This document shows, one piece after another, positions 11,691 through 23,123 of a DNA stretch of 64,000 nucleotides. Each line of letters starts with the position of its first letter. The first letter of the stretch is position 1. The stretch covers positions 39,666,370-39,730,369 of the forward strand of contig NC_065923.1 of the NCBI RefSeq assembly GCF_024586455.1, read 5' to 3'. Source of the stretch: Bactrocera neohumeralis (Eukaryota > Arthropoda > Insecta > Diptera > Tephritidae). The notes beneath the pieces are model-generated. The model had not been told where the DNA came from and made no database searches. It was given only the letters and a program-made list of their open reading frames with translations. The position numbers and the translations under genes were made by a program.

Positions 11691-11694
11691 TTAA

Positions 11695-12760
11695 TAATCA
11701 TGGCAGTTTGCCAATAACTCTCTCTACCCAATCTCTGCTTCGTGCGGAATTGCTGCTTTATGGTATGGGACCGCACCGCAATGCAGGATTCTGGTCTCAT
11801 GTTCGTAGAAGAAGAAGACTGCAGCGACTTTTATGAAAAATTTGGCCAGAGAATAATGTTTCCTTCTTACCTATGGTATAAAGATTACACGGTTCTGAGA
11901 TATACGTCATCGCAAGGCTATACCACATCAGGTGTGGCAATAGAGCTTGCACTCCTTGTTGCAAAAATGTTGGCAAGATGCCAACCTGCAACGAATAAAT
12001 TCCTGACAGCTAATCCGTGCGATCGGTCTTATAGTATGTGCGACTTGTGGTGGAATTTGGTCGGCCCGATTGCGCAACCAAAAGTGTCATTGTCCTTTTC
12101 TTTGCATTGGTCGTATAAGTCAAATCAGATCTTTTTCTGGCTAATGGTGTGCCCGTCTTGCCTCTAGCCAACCTTATGCAGTCTGGCTGTCTCTAAGTCT
12201 GGGGAGACACACAGGTATGTTTTCTGATGGTCAACTTTTATAGGAACTGATAGTTGCGAGGCAGCACCACCATCTGTATGCCTTTTAGGACTTCTGAATA
12301 TTTGCGCAGGCCCGCAACCACCGGTGGAGTGGGGAGATATTAGGTATTTGGAGATCGCCTGTGGCTGCTTCCTCTTTTGCCTCTTAGAACCGGAGGTTCT
12401 TGAGACGTTATTTTCCCGATCTTCTGTTTCGCGGTTTGTCCTACATATGTGTGTATACATATATTATAGATTCTCTGACGTTTTCTTTTAGGAGTTACAA
12501 ACTTCATGACAAAGTTAGTATATCCTACTCTGGGTATTAAAGTACTTGACCTAATATCTTCTTCTAATATTCTTGCCTATGTTCCTAGAGAAACAGCGGT
12601 TACGCTGCCGTGGATCAACACACCATCATGAAACCGTAATGCAAAAGTGTTGAAAAGTAAGTTAATGGCATGCAGAATTACTGCTTGGAGATTTGACTAC
12701 ACAGATTGTTACCATCGCAAAGGGAATAGTAAGATCATTTATCGAAATGTACATATGTAT
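11695..12760. other. Unassigned region with a 141-codon open frame
   Basis: A plus-strand open frame at 11742-12167 and a minus-strand one at 12164-12460 (basic, KRQKRKQPQ) meet here. Neither has a recognisable domain. The minus-strand text continues into the R1-like LINE orientation, so it may be retroelement-derived, but I cannot support a function. Confidence 0.3.
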
Positions 12761-12764
12761 TTTT

Positions 12765-13951
12765 TTTTTTTTTATAGTAGGGGGAAGCATCGAAAGCCGG
12801 AGTGCGGAACTTTAATCCGCTAAACCTAACCAACTCTCAACTCAAGACTCTCCCACGGAACCACCGGTTAAGTATTACTTCGTGGGAGGGACAATACATT
12901 TAAGTATCCTCTATTGCGCGGACTGACGGACGCCTAGTCTGTTGAAGAGATCTCAGTTTGGTCATTATGAATGCTGACGCTTTGCTGACAGCTTTCCATT
13001 CATTAGTTGATTGGCACATGAGTGTCGTTAAATTATCGAACGTAAAACTACCACCGAGTGTGGTTTTTAGCTTTTCCCTTGTATTCGAAAATAAAGGGCA
13101 ATAAAATAATACATGTTCAGAGTCTTCTATATACTCTGCAACGTCGGACAGTTCGGACTAATGTCGTTTTGGAATCTGAAAAGATAGCTGCTAAAGCATC
13201 CATGTGCACTAAGTATTTGGGTCAGATGAAAGTCTAGGTCCCCATGTCGTCTGTCTATCCATGAGTAGATGTCTGGTATAAGTCGGTGAGTCCATCGCCC
13301 TTTGGATGAGGAATTCCACCGCTCCTGCCACATTTTAGTGCTCTTGTTTCTCTCATCTGTCCTTGCCTATACTGTTTTAGGTGTTGTTAGCTGATATAGA
13401 CGCTCGAGTTCGTCTCCCTGGATGTCAATAGGCGGCATGCTGGCTAATACTTCAGCAGCGTCGGTTGATATAGTCCGGAAAGCACTTATTACTCGAATTG
13501 CAGAAAGCCTATGCACTGCAATTATTTGTTTAGCATACGCTTTTATATCCATTATCTGTATCCATACTGGTGCCGCATACAGTATTACGGAACTCATTGC
13601 TTTCGCTATTAAGAATCGCCGGCTGAACCGCACACAGCCTCCATTGGTCATCATTCTCGATAGGGTATTATAAATTTTGTTTGCCTTCGCGGAAAAATAC
13701 TCCAGGTGCTCTTTAAATTTTAATTTGGAATCCAATATTACTCCCAGATACTTCAGTCGCGGCTGCGAGGTAATCTCGCACTCCCCTATAGTGAGCTCTA
13801 TTCGTTCTTCTATCTTCTGAGATTCTGCATTCTGCATACTTTTAGGTGCTTTGAAAACTTTGTTTCCTGTTTTATGTTTAAAAATTGATGGTAGCTGATG
13901 ATAAATGATGCCTTCATATACATATGTATGTATGTTTCTTAAGAAACACAT
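12765..13951 (-). pseudogene. 3' part of an R1/Jockey-group LINE ORF2
   Basis: The minus strand from 13951 encodes about 190 residues of the region after the RT palm: IGECEITSQPRLKYLGVIL, then KFKEHLEYFSAKA, LSRMMTNGG, SRRFLIAKAMSSVILYAAPV and RLSAIRVISAFRTISTDAAE. This is typical of the C-terminal half of R1-type ORF2 proteins in flies. An in-frame TAG at 13367-13369 interrupts it. The same frame then continues (13333 down) with WQERWNSSSKGRWTHRLIPD and the LTQILSAHGCF...CPT segment that normally leads into a zinc knuckle, where the second Cys is lost. A T-run at 12761-12772 is the poly(A) tail on the minus strand. The RT core and ORF1 are absent: a 5'-truncated, dead copy. Confidence 0.8.
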
Positions 13952-14081
13952 GTTTGCTTATTGTGGCAGCAGTCAACAGATTTGCTATTTGTTTTCTTCA
14001 CACTCAATATCTGGTCGTCAGGTATTTTCTGAATAGCTGCTCATTTATTTCAAGGGTTTAGTGACATGTACGACAAGCATA

Positions 14082-14290
14082 TGCAAAAATGCCGTTCAAA
14101 ATATGATAACCGATATGCAAATACAACTAACACCAAAACTAAAAGACGATGCATGTCAACTGCATGTTTTCAAAATATTTTACGCGTAACACTTCTATGG
14201 TCAAAACATGCAAAATACATATGTATTTCTATAAGTATATGCAGATGTAGATATGTGTATATGTATATATGTACGTGTGTATGTGTGCAT
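14082..14290 (+). repeat. Duplicated block upstream of cuticle gene 3 (partner 60075-60262)
   Basis: About 180 bases, from GTTCAAAATATGA through a TACATATG-rich stretch, are nearly identical to 60090-60262, which sits upstream of the cuticle pseudogene at 63656. It marks the left limit of a segmental duplication that also includes the promoter and coding region. Confidence 0.8.
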
Positions 14291-14854
14291 ATGAGCATAG
14301 CTCGAACATGATGAAGCAGATTTGCATATTAATAATGACACTCATTATTTTTCTAAAAGCGCATTATTCGGTTGCTCTGCTTTGGCTTCGTCAATGGAAC
14401 CCTGTGTGGTTAAATCCGATTAATAAATTAAAATAATCTGGCATTTATTTGTTTATGTGCGTATCGGTCGTTACATTTATAATCAGTTTTTTACAACTAT
14501 TCAGCTACTGGCCCGTGCTACAGCGGCGCTAAAACATATACAAATACAAAAACAACAAGCAACAGAAAGCTCAGCAAACGCGGTCAAATTAAAATTGCAA
14601 ACTGATAAGCGCGTTAAATAAACTCGTTCAGGGCACAAACAACAATTGTGTTTCGGAAATAATAGTAATCGACATAATCTTCATACTCGGATCGATTATT
14701 TGCATATAATCGGCGATATTTCATTTTTCTAATGATGATATTGTAGTACACACATAGTGACGCACATAGCGCTGGCGAGCATCGATGGGTGCAGCGCTCG
14801 CAGAAGACTACTAGTTGTGCTTGAAGCACACACCAGGGGTCTACACTTGTGAAA

Positions 14855-14864
14855 TATATAAAAG
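14855..14864 (+). promoter_or_regulatory. TATA box and initiator of cuticle gene 3
   Basis: TATATAAAAG lies 30 bases before an ATCAGT initiator (14885-14890), the classic arthropod spacing. The whole block is repeated at 63517 in front of the pseudogene copy. Confidence 0.7.
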
Positions 14865-14994
14865 TGTTTAGAAGCTCATAGCAAATCAGTAACAGAATTA
14901 CCTCTCACAACGCAAGACAGCGCAGAGCCTCGTAGTCTGCATACCTAAACAAAATTTAATAAATTCTCAATCACAAACTCAATTGAAAAACAAA

Positions 14995-15452
14995 ATGTTC
15001 AAATTGGTAAGCTTGGCTTAACCGTCCAAACAACTACAGCTTACCTCTGCTAACATTATATCCAATTTCTCTTCATTGTTGTACAGCTACTCATCGTCAC
15101 AACACTTTTCGCCTTTGCTTACGCTGCTGGTGATCCTGCGGATGCTCACGCCACCATCCTGAAGTATGTGAATGAAGTGAATCCCGATGGCAGCTACAAT
15201 TACGCGTACGCAACGTCGAATCGGATTCAGGCGCAGGAGAGCGGTGTTGGCAGCTCGTATGCCGCTGGCTCATACTCGTACATCTCACCCGAGGGTCAGC
15301 CCATACAATTGACTTACACAGCCGATGAAAATGGTTATCAACCCAAAGGTGATCATTTGCCTACGCCGCCACCAATTCCAGATTATATTCTGAGAGCGCT
15401 TGCTTACATTGAAGCGCATCCATTCGAGAAGATTCAGCTGAAAGGAAAGTAA
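14995..15452 (+). CDS. RR-1 cuticle protein 3 (Edg78E-like)
   Basis: Exon 1 is 14995-15006 (M-F-K-L, donor GTAAGC) and exon 2 is 15087-15452 (acceptor GTACAG), joined in phase 0: 125 residues. The signal peptide (LLIVTTLFAFAYA) spans the splice and is cut before AGDPADAHA. The RR-1 core reads NPDGSYNYAYATSN, YISPEGQPIQLTYTADENGY and HLPTPPPIPDYILRALAYI, ending AHPFEKIQLKGK. One oddity is Arg instead of the usual Gly after SN (SNRIQAQESG). A near-identical but broken copy lies at 63656-64000. AATAAA at 15679-15684 is the likely poly(A) signal. It is a structural chitin-binding protein of soft cuticle; developmental stage cannot be told from sequence. Confidence 0.9.
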
Positions 15453-15678
15453 AAAAGAAATAGAAGTAAATAAGTGGAATTTTCCGTCTCATTTGTGTTT
15501 CTAGAAATCGCATTAGTTTAAGAAATTAGCAAATTTTCATTTACTCACTTTGGACAAATATCGCTTAGGCATCAACATATACATATGTATATACCATATA
15601 CTTTTTATAACACATTAATCACTGTTGAAAAGTTTTTTACTTACATATTAACATAGATAATTGTATTTGTAAATTGTA

Positions 15679-15684
15679 AATAAA
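15679..15684 (+). terminator. Poly(A) signal of cuticle gene 3
   Basis: AATAAA 227 bases after the stop; a similar distance to that in cuticle gene 1. Confidence 0.5.
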
Positions 15685-16085
15685 ATCATTACCGTAGATA
15701 ATTACAAAAAACTGTGAAATTTATTTATATTGAAGAACTAATTTAGGGAGAGAATTCTCATATTACTCACAGAGGCTGATTAAACACTGATAGCTTTCTC
15801 ATTTAAATAGCTCTAATCTGTGGAGTAAGTAATGAGTGGAGTCGATCATATAATACCCTTCACATTTGTATACCCGTTGGTCTTGATTCCAGTGGGACCA
15901 GGCTCTTCAGCTGAGCTGTAAGCTATCGGGGAGGTAGGCAGGTCGCGGATAATAGGTAACCGCGATCTCCATCACCATGTCAGGTAGAGCAGTTAAAGTT
16001 ATTTGACCGATATACATTGGGACGCACGCAAATCTCGACAACGACTTCCCTGCTGCCAAGCCCTTTTGGGCTCTAGTCAAGGAGT

Positions 16086-17100
16086 TCTTCTTCTTTATTG
16101 GCGTAGACCCCGCTTACGCGGGTATAGCCGAGTTTACAAGAGCGCGCCAGTCGTTCTTCCTTTTAGTTGTTTGAGATTCCAAGTGTAGCCAGATCCTTTT
16201 ACACCTGGTCTTTCCAACGGAATGGAGGTCTTCTTCTTCATCTGCTTCCCTCGGCGGGTACTGCGTCGATACTCTCAAAGCTGGAGTGTTTTCATCCATT
16301 CGTAGCCGCTGTCTCCTAATTCACTGAACTATGTAAATGTCGTCGTATATTTCGTACAGCTCATCGTTCCATCGACTGCAATATTCGCCGTTTCCACTGC
16401 GCAAAGAACCATAAATCTTTCGCAGAACCTTTCAGTTTTCTAGAAAGCTGGTAACGCCGACCCATCAGTGGTTGTCATCGTCCATGACTCTGCGCCATAT
16501 AGCAAGATGGGGATGATGAGTGACTTGTAGAATTTAGTCTTTGTTCATCGATAGAGGACTTTACTTCTCAATGACAGGAGATATTTCGTCTTGCCCTCGT
16601 TCACTACCAGACTCGTTTGCTTCGCATCTTTGTCTATTCTGAAGAAAGCAGAACTAACGGCGCGGTTGTTGAGACAATGATATCAATATCATCGTCGTAC
16701 GCCAGCAGTTGTATACTCTTGTAGAAGATTGTTTTCTTCAGCAGAAGATTGAAGAACGGCTAGGAGAGATCTTTCCCGATACTGACGGAGCTTTTTGTAT
16801 TGCTCAACGTCAGTTTACTCAGCCGTATTAGTTTTGCGGGGATTCCGAGGCTGTTGTGTCCTTTTCATTGGGGGTGTTTTTTTTTTCGTGGCGAATCCCA
16901 AACCCAGCACATAACCTTGTGGAGAGGTAATTCCCCTTTTCACTTTAGCTCGTTTTTAAACGGATGGTTTTTGACTACCCAGAGGATACTAAGTCTAAGG
17001 TCGAAAGTCGTGAGCTGCTTGAGCCATATGTAAAAGAATTGTTCCAGGCCGCTCCCAAGTGAATGGCACTAGGAGAACTTTCACACTTGTGTGAACTTCT
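16086..17100 (-). pseudogene. Internally deleted endonuclease-RT LINE, minus strand
   Basis: The 3' end is at 16086 (TTCTTCTTCTT here is the GAA-repeat tail on the minus strand). Moving up, the minus strand shows MDENTPALRV followed by a shifted PPREADEEEDLHS, IYGSL/YDDIYI-type text, KTKYLLSLRS, and the RT active-site surroundings AYDDDIDI near 16690-16710, where one Ala-Asp-Asp position is altered. From about 16790 to 17100 it jumps directly to the 5' region, matching 60570-60780 (GGGTTTGGGA...CCCAATGAAA and CACTTGGGAG...GGCC). The RT fingers and palm between them are deleted. Same family as 39233-40872 and 60540-62340. Confidence 0.75.
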
Positions 17101-17179
17101 ACATATGGCTAAAACGTCAAAGGATATGAGGATATTAAAATGATTAAAATACTATGTAATGAACACCATCCACAAAGGA

Positions 17180-17575
17180 ACCGGTCCTAAAGGACACCTC
17201 TATAGAGAACAATTTTTAGAACCAATTCCCCTCCTTTACACGGACTTTATCTTAATCGGACGCGGACAGTTATTTGTTACACTATCGAACCAAACAACCC
17301 TACGTCGACTTCCACTTAGCTATGTTTATGTCCTGATCTGAATATACATACATACATACATACATATATACATACATAGAAATATTCTTTGGTATTTTTT
17401 TTGAGCAATATAATATGACAATTCTGTAATAAAGTGATAACTTGATGAGTCTTAAATTAATTTAAAATTATTTTAGATCTACAAAAGCTGCTACCTCAAC
17501 CGGACACCTCTCTTTAGCGGACAAAAGTTGCACGGCGGCGAGTGTCCGCTAAACGGAGGTTTCACTATAATCTGT
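17180..17575. other. Pogo/Tigger-like transposon end (tentative)
   Basis: At 17540-17575 the text GTGTCCGCTAAACGGAGGTT followed by TCACTATAATCTG resembles the terminal repeat of pogo-type elements. Related 'gga-cac-ct' text recurs near 17190 and 17500. No transposase is visible. Confidence 0.35.
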
Positions 17576-18423
17576 TATTGTACAATTGTGGATCAAATGC
17601 ATCTAACTACTATTCACCTAATGAATTATTATCATAAGCAGCCTGATAATAAAAATATTTTAATAATAATTAATATAATAATATTTCAATAATAGAAATA
17701 TGTATGTATATCAAACTTCAATATACACTGGCGGCAGAAATAATAGTGGCCAAGCCCATTGACTTATTTCAAGACCCAAAAAAATTTTTATCAATATAGG
17801 TTTGCTATCACTTGTGGCTATGCTTAAAACTTCTAACGACTCGAAAATGGAATTTGTTGATGCAATTACAAGTACCGCAGTTCGGGACCATTCTGAGAAT
17901 GCGATATTTGTGAAAATTCTATGGTTACATCGCTAAACACTCGATAATTTTTACGAAAAATATGATTTATTATGTTTATTAGCCATCAATTTGTAATATA
18001 AGATGAAAAATTGTGGAAATCATTTTTTATAATTTTCTGTTGGACTTTAACTACGAATAACTTTGAATGAGTTGACTCAGCCAAAAAATGTTCTAGACCT
18101 TTTTTGTAGATCGGTAAATTTCCTATAAGAATAATTGTTGATTCTCGCTCACCAATTATTTGTTTGTGTACATTAAAAATCCAAACAAAAAAAAAACAAA
18201 ATTACCTGTGTTATTTATATGGGAAATCGAAAATGTCGATGAGGCACCTCTTAATATTAATATTAAGAGCTCAGGTCTTACCAGAACTTGTTTTTAGTCA
18301 TGTCGGATGAGATTTTCATGGTAACTAAGAAAAAAAAAAATAAAAACTATTTTTGGCCCACCTTAATGTACATACTTATGTAGATACTTATAAATATTCA
18401 TACGCCTGTGAAAAAATTAGAGC
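17576..18423. other. Intergenic, AT-rich, no gene
   Basis: Contains CACTGGCGGCAGAAATAATA near 17735, reminiscent of a Tc1-type terminus, but with no matching partner or coding region. Confidence 0.3.
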
Positions 18424-18946
18424 TAAGTCAGAGAAACTAAAAACATAGAGATGCAAATTAAATTCTGTATGATGTTTGATTGGACGGCTAACGGAACTTA
18501 TAAGATTGTAGTACGGAATTCACCATTTTCGCTGCTATTTAGCAGAAATAAGCACGTTCTCTGGCAGAAATACATATGTATATAGTATGTAAAACGACTG
18601 AATTCATGCGGGAATGAATAAAGAGAAATGCTTTGAAGAAAAATATATAAAGTAAAGAAGCATCCTCTGCGTCACATATGCATGATTATCTTGTATCATA
18701 TGAACCATTTTTTCAGAAAAATGGAAAAATGTTAATTTTTTTTACAAAACTGTGAAAAATTAAATAAAACATAATTTAGTTTTATTTTTTAATTTTTAAT
18801 TTTAAATTAGTTCAAAAAAGTTATATTTATTTCGAATATTACAAAAAGAAGATGTGCCAATTGAACTAAAATGTGCTCATATAAACACGATATTCTTTTC
18901 ATTTCTTCAAAAAAAAAAATTAATGGCCTTCAAATTCGCACCAATT

Positions 18947-19835
18947 CTATGGCATACGCATGCAAGCTATAGAAGCATAATACATACATATGTACATATC
19001 TTCTGTTTTCATTTCTTGAAGAATTTTTTTTAAATTGTTCAAGACTTTCTCGTCGATACCGGGGCAGACATACCGGATCGGACGCCAACGCAAAAGTGTT
19101 TTTTTGTGGGGCAATGCAAACCCCAAATCGTTGCGCATAAAATTATAGGTCTTAGTCGACATATAATTTATGTTTAAAGCCATTGCTTTCTCCTTTTCAT
19201 CGTAGGAGTTTTTTTCTTTAAAATCAACTTTGCGAATGTTATCGCATGTTCATTTGCAACGCCTGTTATTATGACGTTTTTTTTCCAGAGCTTGAAATTT
19301 TTTTGTCAATAGGAAAACTTTCCTTTTTAGCTCTTTAATCTTTTTTATTTGCCCCAAAGAATTGCTTTGAAAACCCCTAGCTACTCGAGCGTAATGCTCG
19401 TGGTCGCGAACAGTGATATTCTCGCTATCTTCGCACTTCATTTGTATTTCATGAAAGCGGGAATATTTGTCGAATTCTTCAAATGATATGTCATTTGGAT
19501 TTCCCATCTCTTCAAATGACATATCATTAGATGGTGTACACTCGGGTTTTAAAACATCATATGGTTTGTACAACCGGCGGCAAAACCCACTGTGGCGATT
19601 GCTGACTAGTTTCGTCAGCTTCAAATTTTAAATTTAGCACAGGAAGAGCTTCATTTAAAATGCGCCTTGACAATATATCTTTATTGTGAAAATGTCTTTC
19701 ACATATATATGTATATATAATTTTTTTTTTTAACTGAAGATTACAATTATTTCTAGCAAGTTCCGTTTTAGGAAACGTAAAAAGTTTTGTTCCACCGGCA
19801 CAGTTGCTAACGCAGCAACTTTTGTACGGGCGCAC
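18947..19835 (-). pseudogene. THAP-domain (P-element-like) transposase remnant
   Basis: The minus strand from 19835 begins MRPYKSCCVSNC...FTFPK and about 30 residues later has YICERHF. That is the C2CH zinc finger of a THAP domain (Cys pair, then Cys-x2-His). A second frame, 19624-19250, continues with an acidic linker holding a short duplication (DMSFEEMGNPNDISFEEFD) and a basic coiled-coil (KKIKELKRKVFLLTKKFQAL), the usual leucine-zipper-like segment after THAP. A third frame, 19183-18947, has ALNINYMSTKTYNFMRNDL and LPHKKTLLRW, typical of P-element/THAP9-type transposases. The GTP-binding and catalytic DDE parts are absent because the left inverted repeat follows directly. Two frame breaks make it non-functional as read. 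Confidence 0.75.
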
Positions 19836-20340
19836 CGGTTGAAATAATTGGGTTGGGGCCTCATCTAAAAAAAATTGTAAATAAATATAAAGATAAATAT
19901 AAATTATATATAATAAATACTAAATTTCAATATAAGTATATGTATATGTAAGAATATTAAATATTATAAAAGTCACAGACTTGAACGCTCAGAAAACGCT
20001 TATTTTTATGTGTAAATGCTGGCTGGGCAAACTATCAAAACACACACACACGCACTTGTATGAGCACCCGCAACCAAATTACCAAAACACTCACACGCAC
20101 TTAAATAAACACCCACAAGATAATAAATATTGTTCAAAAAAACTAGAACACACGCTTTTAAAGCATATCAAACTAAAAAGTGAGAAATAATGCTCGACAT
20201 ACATATGAAAAATAGGTCACAAAGCACCCCACGCTTTTCTCCCAATAATGCAGGAATTTTTCCTTCGTTATTATTGTTAGTTTATACAGAGAATTATTTT
20301 TCACTTTTTAGTTTGATATGCTTTTATGTGTTTTAGTTTT

Positions 20341-21734
20341 TATACCCTGAACAGGGTATATTAAGTTTGTCACGAAGTTTGTAACACCCAGAAGGAATCG
20401 TCGGAGACCCTATAAAGTATATATATAAATGATCAGTATGTTGAGCTGAGTTGATTTAGCCATGTCCGTCTGTCCGTCTGTCTGTATATATACGAACTAG
20501 TCTCTCAGTTTTTAAGATATCGTTTTGAAATTTTGCAAACGTCATTTTCTCTTCAAGAAGCTACTCATTTGTCGGAACGGCCGATATCGGACCACTATAA
20601 CATATAGCTGCCATACAAACTGAACGATCGGAATCAAATGCTTGTATGGAAAACTTTCACATTTGACAAGATATATTCACGAAATTTCGGAATATATATT
20701 TCTGGCCTAAGCAACACTAAGCGTTGCCAGGTGCAATCTGACATTTCCATTGGAAAGTTTGACATTTTTTAGCATAACATCACTCAGAACGTTTTGTCAT
20801 TTAATCGTGAATTGTTTTATTTACAGGGAATTAAAAAATTCATCTCGGCCAAAAAATGGAATTAACTCGTGAACATTTTCCTGCGATCATTTTTCACAAC
20901 TTTCGACGTGGATTATCACGACAAGAGTGCATCGATGAACTAAAATCTTTGTATGGCTATGAAGCACCATCCTATAGCACTGTGAAAAACTGGTACAACG
21001 AATTCAATCGTGGCCGACGCTCGCTCAAAGACGAATTCCGTGAAGGTCGTCCAAAAACAGCCGTTGTGCCAGAAAACATCGATGCCGTACGTGAACTGAT
21101 AACGGAAGACCATCATGTAACATACCTTCAGATAGAGGCATGCCTATGCATTTCTCCCACCAGCATACATTCGATATTGCATGAACACCTGGCCGAAAAA
21201 AAGGTTTGTTCTCTTTGGATCCCGCCCAATTTGACAATCGCTCAAAAAAAGGCTCGTTTAGATTGGTGTAAAGAAATGACCTGAAAAATACGATCGCTGG
21301 GTGCTTCAAAAGAACGCTTATAAGATTTGTTTCATCACAGGTGACGGATCATGGATCTATGCGTATGATGGGCCCGAGCCTTGAACAAAACAGGTCAACG
21401 TCTCAATGTTTTCGGAGTGGAAAAAGTGCTTCGAAAATTGGTTTGAGCGCATGCAAAAGTGTATAAATCTTGATGGAGAATATTTTGAAAAACAATAAAA
21501 GCATTTTCGTTGATAAATATTCCTATTTTCATTATTAGGCCAGAAATATATATAGCAGCTCTCGTACATATATGTTACTTTCTAAGGTAACAATGTAATC
21601 TCCGAAGAAATTGATCAGATCGGTTAACTATAGCATATAGCTTCCATACAAACTGAATACATAGTTACTAACAGAAATGCACCTGTGAAGTGTATTTAGC
21701 TTCGGTGCAACCGAAGTTAACGTTTTTTCTTGTT
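20341..21734 (+). mobile_element. Dispersed repeat family 2, copy 2, split by a mariner
   Basis: Starts with the palindrome TATACCCTGAACAGGGTATA and ends with the hairpin CTTCGGTGCAACCGAAG plus TTAACGTTTTTTCTTGTT. The mariner at 20694-21553 interrupts it at TATA; removing it restores continuity with copy 3 (45563-45834). Flanks at 20150-20180 and 20305-20335 are short inverted copies of each other (AAGCATATCAAACTAAAAAGTG). Confidence 0.75.
20694..21553 (+). pseudogene. Mariner element with C-terminally deleted transposase
   Basis: Terminal inverted repeats TATATTTCTGGCCTAA and TTAGGCCAGAAATATA bracket the element at a TA target. The transposase starts at 20856 (MELTREHFPAIIF) and is open for 142 codons. 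This covers the paired helix-turn-helix domain (RRGLSRQECIDELKSLYG; SPTSIHSILHEHLAEKKV) and the WIPPNLTIAQKKARLDWCKEM linker, then stops at TGA 21282-21284. Shifted frames continue with GDGSWIYAYD, where the first catalytic Asp region is GDGSW rather than GDESW. They then jump straight to the C-terminal CFENWFERMQKC block. The second and third catalytic acids are deleted, so it cannot code for an active enzyme. Confidence 0.85.
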
Positions 21735-21799
21735 TTAAACTATATTTATTTTTAATTTTTTAGTTTGATGTGAGAAACCCCAAATTTATTAAAATCAGT

Positions 21800-22075
21800 T
21801 CAGATATTAGGTAGGTAGAATATTTCTCTCTGTATTTTAAATTTTTACGAATTCTTATTTTCCGCGGGAACCAAAAAAGCAACTGTACAAACTTGGCTAA
21901 TCCATTTCTATTGTTCTTGACTAACACTTATAATTCAAATGGTCGACCCGAAAAATAGGTAAACTAGGTAGGTGGGCTGTCTCATTTTCCATTTTTTCAG
22001 GCAAAGGGGTTCAAATATTAAGTAAGTAAAATATTTCTTTGTGTATTTTAAATTTTTAGGAATTCTTATTTTATA
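21800..22075 (+). repeat. Short direct repeats about 210 bases apart
   Basis: TATTAGGTAGGTAGAATATT followed by GTATTTTAAATTTTTACGAA (from ~21807) recurs slightly changed from ~22017 (TATTAAGTAAGTAAAATATT, GTATTTTAAATTTTTAGGAA). Non-coding. Confidence 0.55.
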
Positions 22076-23123
22076 TAAAAAGAATCTATTTTTTCTTTTA
22101 TAAGATTTACCAATATTATGAAATATAAACGAATATAACTTAAATCGTATTCTCCGCCATTAGATTCGGTGACAATTTTTGAAAAGTTCACATCGACAAT
22201 ACAGCCAAAGTTTAAAAACAAGGAGTTTTCCATTGCAGTTGCTTTTCGGAGGCGTTTTGAAAACTAGTATCTGCATTTTTTTACTTCAAAAATTCTATTA
22301 TAATTATTAATTTTTTTATTACCTAAAAGTCACATGTTTTGTATTATTTGATATGACAGATGTCGCTTGCAGTCTGTCGCGCTCAATGTGTTCAGCACTT
22401 GACTCTTTGACAAAACGCCAGTTTCGGCCATTGGTTGAGCGTGACAACGGAGATGCGAAAGATGCGTGCGACACTTGTTATTATGAATGTATGTATGTAC
22501 ATACATGTGTATGTGGCTCGCATTTGGGAAATGTGCCAAATGTGCCAAAGAAATATTATATGTACGTACACGTACATATGTATATGCCATAGAAATTCTA
22601 TTGTTGCAAATATGGAAATGATAAGGAAATAATGCGAATATGCACATTTCATGAAGGTCATCAATTTTCTTTCAAGAAATGAAGTTCATTTGACACATCT
22701 TCACTTTGTAATAGTCGAAATAAATATAACTTTTTTGAAATATTAATTTATTTAAAAATTAAAAAATAAAATTAAAATTATTTTTATCTAATTTTTCCCG
22801 ATTTTGTAAAACAAATTAAAATTTTTACCATTTTTTGGAAAAACATGGTTCATTTGATACAAAATAATCACGCATATGTGACGCAGTGAATGCTTTTTTA
22901 CTTTGTATGTTTTTGTTCAAAGCATTTCTCTTTATTCATTCTCGCATGAATTCAGTCGTTTTACATATATTTCTGCCAGAGAAGGTGCTCATTACTGCTA
23001 AATAGCAGCGAGAATGGTGAATTCCGTACTACAATCTTATACTCGTAAGTTTTGTTAGCCGTCCAATCGAACAACATACAGAATTCAATTTGCTCCTTCT
23101 CTATGTTTTATGTTCTCTGGGTG

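Larger units (their letters stand above)
18424..23123. mobile_element. P-like (THAP) transposon bounded by ~440-bp inverted repeats
   Basis: Left arm 18424-18866 and right arm 22687-23123 are inverted copies. Matching segments include GATTGGACGGCTAAC against GTTAGCCGTCCAATC, the TAAGATTGTAGTACGGAATTC block, GAATGAATAAAGAGAAATGC, GCGTCACATATGC, and AAAAAGTTATATTTATTTCG with its complement. Between them lie a THAP-type reading frame (18947-19835), a dispersed repeat with a nested mariner (20341-21734), and non-coding DNA. Arms of this length are far longer than the 31-bp ends of the Drosophila P element. Linking arms and THAP gene into one element is inference from their symmetry. Confidence 0.6.

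Noticed and set aside
11742..12167. A 141-codon open frame as a host gene
   Set aside because: No domain, no signal for splice or promoter, and surrounded by retroelement sequence; listed only as unassigned.
17735..17760. Tc1-type terminal sequence CACTGGCGGCAGAAATAATA
   Set aside because: No inverted partner or transposase found, so an element could not be supported.
19981..20190. Open frame with HTHTHL-type repeats, possible small protein
   Set aside because: Low-complexity translation of CACACA text, no signal peptide or conserved motif.
22330..22660. Overlapping open frames on both strands
   Set aside because: TACATA/ATGTAT repeats produce them; no conserved content.
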